Shown one piece after another: positions 26,301 through 40,600 of a stretch of DNA of 64,000 nucleotides. The notes beneath the pieces are model-generated. The model searched no databases and had not been told where the DNA came from. It was given only the letters and a program-made list of their open reading frames with translations. The position numbers and the translations under genes are program-made. The stretch spans positions 13,105,388 through 13,169,387 of the forward strand of contig CM076658.1 of the NCBI GenBank assembly GCA_038496675.1. The letters run 5' to 3'. This DNA is from Rachycentron canadum (lineage: Eukaryota; Chordata; Actinopteri; Carangiformes; Rachycentridae). The stretch's first letter is position 1, and each line of letters opens with the position of its first letter.

Positions 26301-29300
26301 AAGCAACTGGCTTGATTCTGTGACAGGCATGATGAAACTGTGGCAGAGGGCCAACAGTAGCTGTGTCCCTACATAAGGTAAAATCATTGCATTTATCTGG
26401 ACAGAAGGCAGCAAAATAAAATGCCTATCCTATGAAAATTAGCTCCCTGTGCTCTACATAGCATCTGATTAGTCTATGTAACACTATCCTGGAGATATGG
26501 AAAAACTAGGGTTGTAGCTGGAACCACTTTGTTATTCCAGTAACTGCACAGCAAATGGAGGCAAAAACAAAACATCGTTATCTGCCGCCTGAGGAAGTTT
26601 ATGAGCAGGTGTGAAATAGCAGCCATGCAGTGCAGTGATAGAAGAATGAAAACGGAAGGAGGAGAAGCAGGACAAGGATGGAGTAGGAGGGGGACCACTG
26701 TTAACAGACTGGCTCCACAGAGTTGTCTTGGCTCTCTCCCTGCCGTGAAAACAATCCAGCCGGTGCTCATTAGCAGCTGGAGTTTCATTACCACAACAGT
26801 GGAGCCTGTTTAATGAACCCTCAATGAGAACATGCATCCTGCTTCCCCATTTAAGTTCAGAGGTACTAGGTGACGTGCTCCCCTGAAGCATGTTGAGTGC
26901 TCATTGCACATTCCAATGTTAGAACCGCAAATCTCCTTTGCTACGAGCACAGATGGAGCGTCCAATGAGACATTACAGCATATTGAGGTTTGAGAAGTTT
27001 GGGGATGGGAATGGCAAGATGATAATAATAAGTTTGACTGACATCTCAGCTTGACACCATACTCCAGCGGTTATTACTGCTGATCTAATGCTAGAGACAG
27101 ATGGCATTTCATTAACCATTTGACCAACTGAACTAAAGCTTCCTGATGCCACGATTCAGCGCTGCAGGGCACAATGACTGTGCTGTAAAGATCTCTAGAG
27201 ATGAGCAGCGCAGATTAATGAAGCTTCATTACTGTGTAAAGAAAAATAAAAATAAACAAAAAAGATAACATAAAAGTTTCATCCTCCAGCTGTTAATTTA
27301 AAACAGTAGCTCAACAATAAAGCTGATCTGCCTTGAAAAGGAATAGAATTACTAGTTACAGCCAAAAAGAAATCACAGCTCATTCATCTCCGCTGCCACA
27401 AAGTTACTGCTTTCCTTTAGAGATGGTGAATCGAGAATCATCATATGTCCTGTAAACGGGTAACAATGGGCCTTGATTATACGATTGGGCTTGTCTTTAT
27501 AAATAGTACGTTTATAAGGAGAAAGAAAGAAAATTTCTTTAATTGAATAAAGAAATCTTACTCACATCCCACTTCTCAATTCCGTATCGTAGAATAGACA
27601 ATATGAATAATTTGACATTGTCTTTTATAATCATCATCTTATGGATGACCAATTCTAAGTGTGTGAAGAGAGGACACTGTGATCCTTCCGACATTTGCAT
27701 CCCTAACAATATGAGGTTGCATTTGCTCAGTCCTGTGTGCTGCCATGACTGACTCAATATTGTACCAAAACAAAAGGGGCAAAAAGGATGACATAGTCTC
27801 CAAAAGGTTGTTAATTATTCAGTAATAGACATTGAGGGGGCCCTGACAATAAAATGTCAGATTACTGCTCTAGATGCAACAGCAAAAACGCAGCCAGATG
27901 TTTTAAGTGATGTGAATTGGCTGAATACTATAACAATCCAAGTTGGTTTAAGCACTGACAAGAGAATCTCAGTGCTTAGTGTTTGGGCCTGGGTCTCACT
28001 GGACTAGTAACAGGTGGGGGTGAAGAAGAGAGACATAATTGTGGGAGAGGACAGGACCTGGGGTTCAGCATTGATTGACAGAAACAGAGCTGAGACCACA
28101 GCTGAAACAATTCTGAAAAAAAGACTGTTGACTGCTTGTTGCAAACACACACTTGCATGCAAAGACATACTTACATGAACAAACATTAATGTGCTTGTGG
28201 ACACAGACAAAATAGAAATACACATTGCATTCACACACAAGAAACACTATACCTCATCAAAGACAGAGCTATGCAAGACGACGCTACAGTAGGTCAAATG
28301 CACTTTTCCTTTCTTAGCCTACAGCCATTCCTGGTTGTCCACAACACAGAGCACTGGAAGTGACAGTCCAATCCAAGAGAAGAACAAATGAATACATTCA
28401 AAGTCCACATGCAGGCTTTAATCATATATGAGGATAGCCAGATGAAACACGGGCAAAAAAGACACTGCATTAAAAAAATGACATTCATTCAGTTGCACTC
28501 ATGGTTTGTGTTTGACTATACACAAGAAGGATGAGAAGAAGGTTTTTGAACATTCCAGACAGGCATCGCTCAGTACTCCCACAACAAAAAGCCCCTTTTC
28601 GATTCCTAAAAACTGACTTGATTTGCGGCCTAAATGTCACACAGTTCTCATGCTGCAAAACTTCCAATGGATTTTCCGACTCAGATTCTTCCGGCACTGT
28701 ATCAACATTCCATGCTGACGCTGACCTTGTTACAAAAGCTGCAATGTCAAACAACCATCTTGTCCTGTCTCAGCAGTTAGCAAAAAAAAAAGCGAGCATT
28801 GTTTACCCTCTATGAAGTAGGCGACAACACAGGCTGAGATATGCTTTCTGTACTGACAAAAGAATACTCGCTATACTAATACTTGTCACATGCAACATGC
28901 AAACGCACATTAATACAAAATGAATCTAGTTGATATTAACAGGCCACACGCAGACGTTTTATCTAAACTATTTGAAATCCGATATGTGTGAATCTGCCGT
29001 TATGAAAGTGAAGGCATAGTATGTGTAGCTGTGCTCAAAAGTCTTTCAGCTGTGCATGGGGGCTCACCCTACTACAGCTGGGCTGTTACAATTAGCCGTC
29101 ATTAGTCTAGAATTTATACAGTGCATAATTGCACATAATGAGCTGAGTAAGTCAGCTCATTCTAAATTCTCAGCAGTAAACTTCATGTACCTGCCTGTGA
29201 GAAGAAGGCAGTAGGAAGTTTCTCCTGGCTTATCTGCTTACATTTACTGGGTAAATGTACATGATGCAGTGAAGGACACAGGACCTTAACAACTGGTTAT

Positions 29301-31104
29301 TTGAGAATTTTTACAAGTCACTCCCAAAGACTAGAATCGGGCTAAGATGTTTTAAATCAATGGTGCTGCACAAGGAGAGAGACTTCGCTTCTTCTTCCAA
29401 CATGAATTAGCCATAAAACTGTTGTAGATTGTGCTGGATACTCTGTGTCCTACAAAGTGCACTGTCATTTCTTATTCAATATAAACAGACCAGATCTGTC
29501 ACTGTTTCTCCATCATCAGGAAAAAACAAGTAAAATAGCATAATGAAAAATTCAATTTATAATTTTAGCTCCATGCTGTGTTTGAGACTGAAGTAGTGTG
29601 GTTATTCTCTACATTTTGTAGTAGCAGACTTAATGTTATCTTAAGGCTTGGTCAGTAGATTTGCCACATACTGTACTCGTTGGACTGTTATATCACCTGA
29701 AGAGTAATTTAGGCCTAGACAGAAATTAGAGAAGAGGCTGCACTGAAACATAGCTTTTCTGTAAACACAATTTGTTTTTTACACTCACATTAAGGATCAT
29801 TTTTCTTTTCTGTGTTTTTATAAAAAAAAAAAAAAAAAAAAAAGCAAAGGGAGAAGGGGAAAGCTTGGGGAAGATTGTTTCTAAGATAGCACAAGCTCAT
29901 GATGAGTTATGTTTATGTACATGTGCTTCAAGGCAGATCTCAGGTCTGCAAATGAGGGCAACACATGGGAAATACTAGAGGGATGTTGAGGTATGGTGAG
30001 AAGGGGGAGAGGCATATTGTTTGTGCAACCTGCAGTAAATTTGCATTTATACGCATAGATGCTGTTACATTATGTGCCCAATTGCACAGATTCTTCCCAT
30101 ATAAAACTGCAGGAAATCCAAACCAAGTGTCTCAAAAGTTTTCCACAGAGCACAGCTCATAACACTAATACAGTGCCAGTGCCAGTACACCAGCTGTCAT
30201 GAGATAACACTTAACTGGCGTCCGCTATCTGCTGGTAGCCCGCACTGAGCCGAAACACTGCTCTGTGCCAACTGAATGTCAGACACACCCTCGTTTGTTG
30301 GTATGAACCATAAACAGTGACAAGCTCTGCTGCGTTACTACTGTCTGCATATGTGAGTCATGTACAATCATGGGGCACTCTCTGTGTGTTGCCTTTTGCT
30401 AAAGATAATGCATCCAACAATTGCACTTTAAGCCATGCTGCTCTGCTAGAAATCAAAATATAGCACTTAGTGGAACATTACCCCAGGACACATAAACACA
30501 AAGCACAGGAGAGCATAGACAACAAGACACACCTCAAAGAGACATGGAAACACAAGAGCACATATGTACATGCTAATTACTAAGGGTCTTTTCCTCATTA
30601 CATTCCTATGAAACAAATCCAGTGCTCTGCACAGTGGAAAACTAAACACGCACTTTAAGATAAATATGGCACAATTGTTTGTATAAGGGGCATGGAACAC
30701 TGCTCAAATACGCTGGTACTTACATGGACCACTGCAGTAATTGATGCTACCTTTAAATTACAGAGACCTATCCCTCTTATAATAATCCCTTAACACACAA
30801 CATACATGCAGCTATGAAGACAGATCACGTTTGAGAGCAAAGTTGTAGAACATGTACGTTTCTCATTATAACATTTTTTCAATCTCTACCCAATAAAAAA
30901 CAAAAAAAAAAAAAAAAAAAATAGATAAACACAAAAATGTAATAAAAGCGAAACTCACCATTGTGCGAGGACTCCTTGTTATCAGCCACTTTCCTCAGTG
31001 CTGACACGATGGCATCAGAAGGTACGCGAGGACTTTCCACATATTTGGGTTTCCTGCTTGGACCTGCCAGCACGAACCAAAGATGCAGGGAGAATGAGTG
31101 AAAA

Positions 31105-31170
<66 letters not shown>

Positions 31171-31552
31171 NNNNNNNNNNNNNNNNNNNNNNNNNNNNNN
31201 NNNNNNNNNNNNNNNNNNNNNNNNNNNNNNNNNNNNNNNNNNNNNNNNNNNNNNNNNNNNNNNNNNNNNNNNNNNNNNNNNNNNNNNNNNNNNNNNNNNN
31301 NNNNNNNNNNNNNNNNNNNNNNNNNNNNNNNNNNNNNNNNNNNNNNNNNNNNNNNNNNNNNNNNNNNNNNNNNNNNNNNNNNNNNNNNNNNNNNNNNNNN
31401 NNNNNNNNNNNNNNNNNNNNNNNNNNNNNNNNNNNNNNNNNNNNNNNNNNNNNNNNNNNNNNNNNNNNNNNNNNNNNNNNNNNNNNNNNNNNNNNNNNNN
31501 NNNNNNNNNNNNNNNNNNNNNNNNNNNNNNNNNNNNNNNNNNNNNNNNNNNN

Positions 31553-31610
<58 letters not shown>

Positions 31611-34600
31611 TATCAGACAGACAGACAGACAGCGAGGAAAAGAAATGCAAAAAACGAGAGAATTAAAGGACCAGAGAGCGAGAGTCAGAGTCTTCGCTGG
31701 ATTAACGTGTTTCAGATGGGACTAGAGATGAGAGGCGGTGGTGTCTTAGTTGGACAGGCTTGGCTGCACTCCGTAGCTCACATACAACTCTTTCACACAC
31801 GCACATAAAAAATACACACTTTCTCAGACAGCTCCCTGCGCTGAGAGCAGCTCTGCTCTGTCTGACAACCCAGAATATTGTCTGTATAGCTGGAGATTCC
31901 CAGTAAAACACTGTTAGTCAACTCTGGGAATGTAAACTGCAACAGGAAACCACAACAATTAGCCTCTTAGTGAACTTTAAAAAATGAGTGCTCTCTAACA
32001 CACACACGAACTGTGGGGGATCAGCAAAACAGACAAACAGAGTTTTTCTTTGCATGAGCAGTTCCCTGAAAATGTACCTTCTTATTGCTGTAAGGATACA
32101 TTAGTATTACAGTATGGTTAGATCTTAGTGTCCTGGTGCAAGTCAGATGATGTATCTGGGACAGTTGTACAGTCCTCTGAAGACCGTCTTTGTCTTTAGC
32201 GAGGAGCTGAGGTTAGCTGGCTGCTCTGTTCCCTCCACTCGCACCATGATAGAATTAGAAAATCCCACAGCTCTACACAAACTGCTTGCTCTCTGTGCTG
32301 AACTTTAATATAAAGCTCTGATAGTCAACCAACTAGATACAGCGCTCCTTTTGCATAATTCACATGTTTGTGTGTGCAACAAGATTTGCTCATGTTGTCT
32401 ACTACATATCCTGTCATAATTGCCGTTTAATCTGCTCTGAGGAGACAAAAAAAGTGTGTTTGTTTGAGTGATGCCAAAGCCCTACTAATTTTTCCTAAGT
32501 GTGGCAGTATCATTGTTTATACTTGCAGGATATCCAGCAAAGAAACTAGACTAAATACTAAGCCATGGGACAAACATCTCCCAAGCAACTAGATGTGCAC
32601 AACTCCTCTACTTGTAGCCCAGGTTTGCCTGTGTAAAAAGGCCATAGATTCCAGAGTAAACATTCAAGAGCAAAGCTAAAGATGCAGAAAATAATGTGAA
32701 TATAGGTGTATTTAGGTCCATTACTCCATAGAAGATGGCATGACTTCACTGGCAACACTCCTCCATGCTGGGCTTGACCTACTGTAACCCAATCCAAACC
32801 TCCTCCCCTTCTTCCTCCTCCAGACTCCTGTTATCAGATGACTGTATGTGTAACCCCAGTCATAACATGAAGATTGGATGGGAGAGCAGAGATAGCCGAT
32901 TTCTATTACCACATCCAATACCAGTCACTCCCACCTCAAACAAAAAAAATTTCCTCTGAATCAGATTGTACAATTTCTTAAACCACAGCTGTGATCTCAG
33001 TCACAGATAATGATACTGTGGGTGTGGAGTACTGACTGAGGGGAGGGGAGTTACAGCAGCCATGTAAGAGGAAATGATCTGGAGGTGACACTGCAATAAA
33101 CCAAGCATGAGAGTCAAAGTCAGCTTGATGCACAGTGCCATCTATGGATATGCAACTTGAAATGCATAGTGAGGAACTGTGATTTTGTGCCGATTTTGTG
33201 ATTTTTTTCCGCCTCTTCAAAAACAGTGCCCTCCTGGTAATCAGACATCACGTCATCAATTCAAATTAAAAAAAAAAGTTCAAAGCTAAATGTAACTGTC
33301 CATCAGCTGGGACCAGTAGTGTAGCGTGTTGTGATCATAGTCTTTTTCAAAACTACCATAATATAAGGATTGGATTTCCAACACGTTTGGGATGTTACAG
33401 ACCATTTCATTTTGTGGGTAGATGTGTCGCAGAATAAAGGAGACTGATCCAATGAAGCATCTATAAATGTGATCCAAGTCAGCCTGTTGTTTGGCAGACA
33501 AAGCCAAAGAGTCTGTCCTGAAAACCTCCATTCATTTGAAAATGGTCAGGCACAATCTATTACCCAAGAGTCACACAGCTCCAATTAAAGAGGTACTTAC
33601 AGAGACAGAGAGGGCTGTGTGTGAGACACATTCAGTTCAGGTAAATATCTTGGACCAAAAGTGAACAGCCTAATATGTTCCATTGACTGTATTTCATCTA
33701 AAAACAACAGTGGGCATAGTTTGAGTAATCTAAACCATATGCTTAAGTTCAGATTCAGTTTACACAAACTGCCAAGAGGAACACAGGATCCACTCATGAA
33801 GAAACAAACATGTGGCTGGCTACCAGAGGTAATTTCAGGTCACTAAGGGTTGATAACATAGGGAAGAGGCAAAAGGTCTTTCAGCGGGGCTCTGATGTCT
33901 GAACATCAGACAAGGCACAGCAGAGTTTCTTTTCCATTCAAAATCTCATCTCAAGATTTAACAGGGTGCCATTACCGCTGAGCCCTTCGAGAGGCACTGA
34001 CGAATAAGCAATTGCAGTCTATAACAAGCATGAAAAGGTCGCAGACATGCGAGTGTCAGACATATGACCCGTGGAGGGCGACGACAGAATGGCAGAAATG
34101 AAATGTGCTCTAATTCTCATCACACCTTTGAAGCTAAATCCAGAATGTAAATATATTCACATGCATTAATTAGCACCCAATTAACAATAATTCATGTAGG
34201 ACAATCATCATTTTCTAAATTCTATATATCGAACCATGAAAGGGAATGAAAATAAGAAGGAAGGGTGAGAGATTCAACAAATTAAAATGCATTACATCAC
34301 AGCGCTTTGAACATACCCCACGCAGAGAGGACAAATGAGAAATATTTCATTCTCATGTCCTCCAAAAAAAAGCAGCCAAGAGCTTGTTGGAGCAAGAAAA
34401 AGCCATCAGACTCATTCAAACGTACAGTGAGCTTGAAAAGAGAAGAGAGAAAGGGACTGGCATCATGGGCGATAGCTTTTAGGAAGCACCACCATAAAAA
34501 ATTTTAACAGAAAACAATGATGTTCCTATAAACAAGGTTGTTATTTTTATTGACAGCTCATCTGATAATTTTTCAATATGTAATGCCGTAAAATGCAAAA

Positions 34601-37600
34601 ATTTAACAGATGCTTATGTAAAAGAAAAATATCATCTGATAGATTGTTATTGTGTTGTCTCATCATCCTCAAAAGCCTTTTTTCAGTCAATTTGTATTGT
34701 TTATTTTCTCGCGAGTTTTTTTTTTTTTTAGCTACGGTCAGAACTTGAAAGATGATCTCTAATCACGTTCTCAAAAAAGGTTAACCTAGTTGTTATGTGT
34801 AAGTCCAACACATAGACTAAGAGAAGGGCTTAAACAAACAGCTTGCAGAAGAAATGTCCTTGAGTACACATTAAACACTACCTCACTCACCATATAACTG
34901 AAGTCAATAACATCAGTTGCTGACCTTCAGTGTAAATATGTAATATGCGTGTAAATATGTATCCATGTAAATACACTACAAATTAATGGGAAGAAAAGCA
35001 AACAAACAGAAAGGACTGGGGGGGGAGGGATAAAGAAGAAAGCGTCAAAGAGACAAAAAAAAGAGTGTCTCCTGGGAAAAGCAGCCAGACGAGCTGTGGC
35101 AGCAGAAGACTCTTCACTCTCTGGTATTCACCGTAAGACTCAGGAAGCCATGACCAGCGAGCTATCAATCGGCAGGCACATGGACGCAGGCACACACATA
35201 CCAAACAGTCAAATACCTATGGCCGACAACTTGTTGTGTCCAGTAAATTCCAATGAAAGAGAGGATTGTTCGCGGTTACAGAGTGATCAAGGAGTTTTCC
35301 CAGCATTCTTCAAGATGGACTCTGACACTCTTCACATTTCAGCTTATCAATGAGACAGTGTGTCCTCTTTGTGCAGCAAAGGGGAAGGAAAGCAAGTCTA
35401 ACAACAGCCCTCTTTATGTTCTGAAATGTCATTCTTCAACTAAAACATGAAAAATAACATATTCTGGCAAAAAAAAAAAAAAAAAAAAAGAAAAGAAAGA
35501 TTGAGATTGCTATTGTGCATGCTGCATGACAAACTAGTGTGTGAATCTCCTTGGTCTTATTAACAGCTGTACCAAGCTCTTTTACCATTATGGCGGAAAA
35601 ATAGTTGAGGAAGATTAAAGCCATGGTCCATTACTTAACATGTGAATGCTAATTCATGACTCATCCAGTGTTCACAGCTTGACATATTACCATTATCCTC
35701 CCTGGTTAATGCATCTTCTGCACTGTACCACACTGAGAGGATGATTTTTTTTTTAATAACACAGTATGTTTAATATTCACGACTAGTCTCACACAATTCA
35801 CAACTCAAGCAGTGTGAAGTAAGCTTTTTTCTTTCCTTTAAACATTCACAATCTGTAACGATTCACTGTTATACTATATGAGCATCCTACGATACTGATT
35901 GACTGAAGAGGCATTAAAGGTTTATTTTGTATTGGTCTCTGAGGCAGTAGGTGGACTGGGATCCCACTGCAGACGAAAACAGGGGATGCACGTGATAACG
36001 AGGCAAAGCTGGAGTTTAGTGAAGTGCAGTGAAGCGGAGAACTGGATAGTATTTTTCACTGGGTGCCCATCAGAGGAACCTTTCAAAGAGTCCATGCAGC
36101 ATCACAAGGTCTTTTACAGCTCAGCTCTCAGAAAGGCATCAATATTCCCCCAGGGCTGTCTGGTTGCTGTCAGAACCCCAGAGGTGACTTCAGGAGAACT
36201 CACCTCAAAGGGGCTACAATTGCCTTTGAAGAGAGTCTCTATCCTCCTGACAGAATTACAAAATAAACTGCACTCGTCTGGCATTGTAGACGAAGATGAA
36301 GAATGCTGGTAGGTGAACACCATTCTGATGTTTCCACTGACGTTATTTGTGAGGGAAGTGTTTAAACTGATTGTCAAAAATAAGCCATGGTTGTAATCCC
36401 ATGACATACATTTCCACTAGCAGAGGTGGTTTTAGTTAAAGCAAACACTGTCTTTGAACTTGCATATGCTTTTAGCGACTGCTCTGAGGCTAAATGAAAA
36501 ACCAGAAATCCATGAAGAAATTCTCACATGCCTCAACAAATGACTTTCTCTGCTGTTTTATACAGTGTTGAATATCCTCCAAAGCTATCAGTTTCCTTTA
36601 CTAGAGCACAGACACTTTACTAATTAGTTATGGTGCTTAATAACACACTGCAAAGATGTACATGGCTTCAACAGCTAGCCACCTGTATAGCATTGTGCTA
36701 TGAATGTGTACAGTGGAGTTGCTGCCACAAAACAGAAATGAAGAGGAGCTAGGCATCAAAGAGGTCAGAGAATCTGACCAGAGAGAGATCATGACAGAAT
36801 AGCAAGTTGTGCTCTCTGGTGGTGATTTGCAGACTTGCTTGGCTGATCAATAAGTAAATCCTGCCTCTGAACCACTGAAAGCTTAAAGCAAAAATCACGT
36901 CACTTGTTTCAACAGTCTAGCAGAGACCGTATAGACCAATTAAAATAATACACTGCTGATGACAGCAACAAATTCATATGCATTGTTGTTTATGACGCCT
37001 TCCTGGCTCTTACAGAGGAAAAGCATAAGGGGTGCTGTTTTGTCACATAACCACAGAAAGGTCATCTACTTTACATTCATCCATGTCATATGTTATATTT
37101 TTCTGCTGTATATCCGCAGAGTGGTGCAGGGCGGTGGTTTCAGGGAGGCAGTGTTGTTGTATAAAGGTATATAATGAAGCAGAGGAGGGCTTGTTTAAAT
37201 TGCATTGCCTTGCATTAGGGTTAACTTGATCATATTTACATACTTGCACTCAATTGGTGGTTCCACCTTATGGAAAACAGATGTTTTGAACCCACAACAG
37301 GACAGTAACCTAATGCAACCAGTGGAGGTCACTGTGGAGATACCCAGGAGACTGTGGGACCATTAAGTTCTATTAGTTCTAATGGCTTAAAGAGAGTTGA
37401 AAACCACATTTACTGTGTCATCAACTTCACTCTACCCACTCCAGATTGAGGGCTCTCAAGTTTTTTGATTCTTGATCTTTGACCTGCGCTTGTTTGGAGC
37501 AAGATGGGTCCATTCAAGCAACATTCCTGTAGTAAAGGTCCTTCCCTCAGCCTTTGGAGGGTCTGTAAACTATTAAACCTATAAAGACTAGGTGCTGTTC

Positions 37601-40600
37601 AACACATGTCAGGGTGCTGTGTTTCATGGTTAAGCTCTGGGTTTAGCTGATCAAAGCTGTGGCAGTCAACACCACCAGGACTTTGTGGCTCAGGCATCCG
37701 TCACACTCCTAATTAACTCAATGTTTCTCTGTTGTCCCCTGTGAAGTTTTTCATGAAAAGAACAACCACTAACTTGGGGCCCTCCAAACTGCAATAGATT
37801 ATCCAATGTGTCAGGAAATGAAGCCAGGCCACAAAATGCTCTCTGAATTTGTAAAACCACTTCCCCTCCAAGACAACACTGATGGCTGGATGGGAAGGAG
37901 AACTAATGGATATGTAAAGAGAGTCTACCAGTGGATGTACTGTATGTATAAATAAATTAGGATAGTTTCACTGTAGAAGCTTTTAGGAAATGACTGAGGA
38001 GACAAGAAAATGTATTTACTTATCAAGGTAAACAAATCATTGAAATATCATGCATAATGTTTACAATTACGTAATTACACTAAAAATGTCATTTTCTCAC
38101 GTTGTTCTCATTATCTTAATACTACAGGTTATTGTTTCTGCATTGATGTTTATTGTTTTTGCACCGATGTTCTTATTCACCTCGTTGTGACTGATTTAAT
38201 GTGCAATGTGTTTTTTCTTGCTCTGGTTGTGTTTTTATGTGTAATGTTATTGCCTTTCTAGCGTGTAGAATCATTTTAGTACTCCACTCGATGTCCCTTT
38301 TATATTGCCCTGTGGGAACAAATAAAATCTTTCTTGAATTTAATTATTTCAAAAATACATTTGCACAGAGCATGTCTGTTTTTCTGTGAACATAAAGCAT
38401 AATGAATAATTTAGACAGGATAGAGACATGCAAAAAGCTTGTATGATGAGGGTGGTCAGACAGAGCAGTGCGTGGGTAAGATAAACTCTTCAACAATAAT
38501 AGGTTAACTGTTCTGTTGTCACACAAGCCATAGAGACATAACATAAATAATAAGATGTGCTAGTTGCAATTTAAGCCATTAATGCACTTCTGATTCAGAG
38601 ACATTTGGTTATCCTTAAATTAATTGTGAATTACTTATGGACTTGTTTCTACTAAGGTAGGTCCTGTATCTTTAATCAAGTCCCACATCAGCAAAGATTT
38701 CCAAAACATCTTTCCTGCATTGGAAAGTCAAGTCTCCACATCTGTGTGCATGATGCAACCATCTGTTGGCTGAGTAAGAACACCTATCAGGGTATCTCAG
38801 GGGCAGAGATCAAATAATAGCTCTTAATCCTTTAAACCTATTTTTTATCCACACACTTAAGGACCAGCCACCATGGTTGAGCAGCAATTGAACTTTACCA
38901 CATCATGCATGATTGAAATGGTACAGGCGGCTCCAGCTTTCTCTTTTCGAGAAAAAAAAAAATAAATAAATATCAAGGTGAAAAAACTACTCACTGATAA
39001 TTTGGTAATAACGGTCATAAGTTGACTCAATTCTCTCTATTTTTGGTAGAGGTTGCTCATTTCAGAGAAAGATGTGTCTTAAATTGAGTATAAGTCAATG
39101 TCGCCTCTATGGCTCAGCAAGACAGAGAGAAGAAAATGCAGTATGACCCATGTTGTTTTCGTCGCAGAGCTGAGACATTTCCTGCAGTATGGGTTTATTA
39201 ACTGGAGGTGTGAACTCTCCCCCTGCGGGCTTTCACAGTTACCTGTGAGGACAGTGGAACAGAGCTTCCACACCCTCCCCCAACCCTCACTCCCTGGCTG
39301 TCCTCCATAGCATCCTATCTTGTCAGTCCATTTTTTCCCTGTTTTTCCATGCCTTGGAGCACACCATGAGGAAATATGCCTTTAATGAGTGTTCCCCTGT
39401 CCCAGGGCCCTTTTCACCTTCACAATTCTAGCCTCTTCTTCCACTTCATCTCGCTCTCTGCCTCACCCTTCATGTCTGTAAATGTACATTTCATCAGCAC
39501 CCTCTCTGATAGATTTAAAACAGGCCTCCAAAATCCTGAATCACCTGAGGCAGTTGAAAAGGTCTGTTTTAACTTGAGCGGGAGGTGAATATCACTCGAC
39601 TTTACTATTATAAATTGTATTTGTCTTTTTCATAAACTAGAGAGTAAGCATGCTTGCAATTATGTTCCCACTGAACATTTGCATAATGCGCTCACAATTT
39701 CAGGCCTACAAGTCAAATATTAGGTTTTGAATTACGTGACGAGAATTATGTAAAATGCATTAAAAAAAAAAATTAAAAAAAAATCAGCTTTGGGAAAGAA
39801 AACACTGACGCACAATACACAATATCTACATCCTGATCTGGACTTGAAATTAGAACACAGCCTTCCATATTAGAGAGCTCATTTATAAAATTAAAATTAA
39901 GTGAAACACAACAACTTGAGCTAAATGAAGATTTCTAACAAGAGAGGTGAACTTGAGTAAGTTTGGATAGGGATCATACCATCCCATCCCCCTCCCATGA
40001 ACTCATCTTTACAATAAACAGATCAAAGCTGTAACCACTCTAAACAAAGGCTAGATAACCCACAGATGAGTGCCACATGTGAGTGGGGCCACATTGACCA
40101 CTTAAAGGATTTCTCTCCTCTCTGCCAAGTCTCCAGAATACAAAGACTCAGGTTGAAGCAAGTTCAGCTACAAAGTTATCCCCTGCTTTGAAGCGCTCTA
40201 CAGCTGCTGACAAGCTTGTTCTCAACACAGTGGACAGAGCAAGCCAGGGGGGACTTACAATTAGATGCAGTGTAAACACTCACCCATTACGAGTCAGTTA
40301 AGTGTAAACATGCAGAGATCTATACTTTGACAAGAGACAAAAACAAATCTCTGTAAGCAGACTGAGCTCACACTCTTAACTGATCTGATCCAGAATGGTC
40401 CACCTACCATTATTACTTTATCCCACTGTCTTCCCTATAACTTTAATTTTTTCCAGAGTAACAATTACTCTGAATAATTTGATATAGAGGTGAGTAAGTC
40501 ATAAACAACATGAACTTTCATTCCTGGTGTGCTGGCAGATGGACAACAATCATAGATGAGCATCTGAAGGTAGACAGGAGTCATCACTTATAGGTAACTG

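Larger units (their letters stand above)
20015..30958 (-). other. tanc1: tanc1 intron 3 (10,944 bp)
   Basis: The exon 4 end of this intron (20019-20540) is a dense cluster of GA, GT, TATG and GC repeats, annotated separately. The remainder is AT-rich, with possible old interspersed repeat fragments near 21895-22170 and 24448-24540, and A runs at 29822-29843 and 30902-30921. No nested gene recognised. Confidence 0.8.

Noticed and set aside
30998..31666. 222-residue open frame across the N gap
   Set aside because: Made of N bases and GA repeat; not a gene. The true coding exon here is on the minus strand at 30959-31063.
35899..36312. 137-residue plus-strand open frame, one of the longest outside tanc1
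   Set aside because: No recognisable family or motif, no splice support, composition like translated intron; length is within chance for 64 kb.
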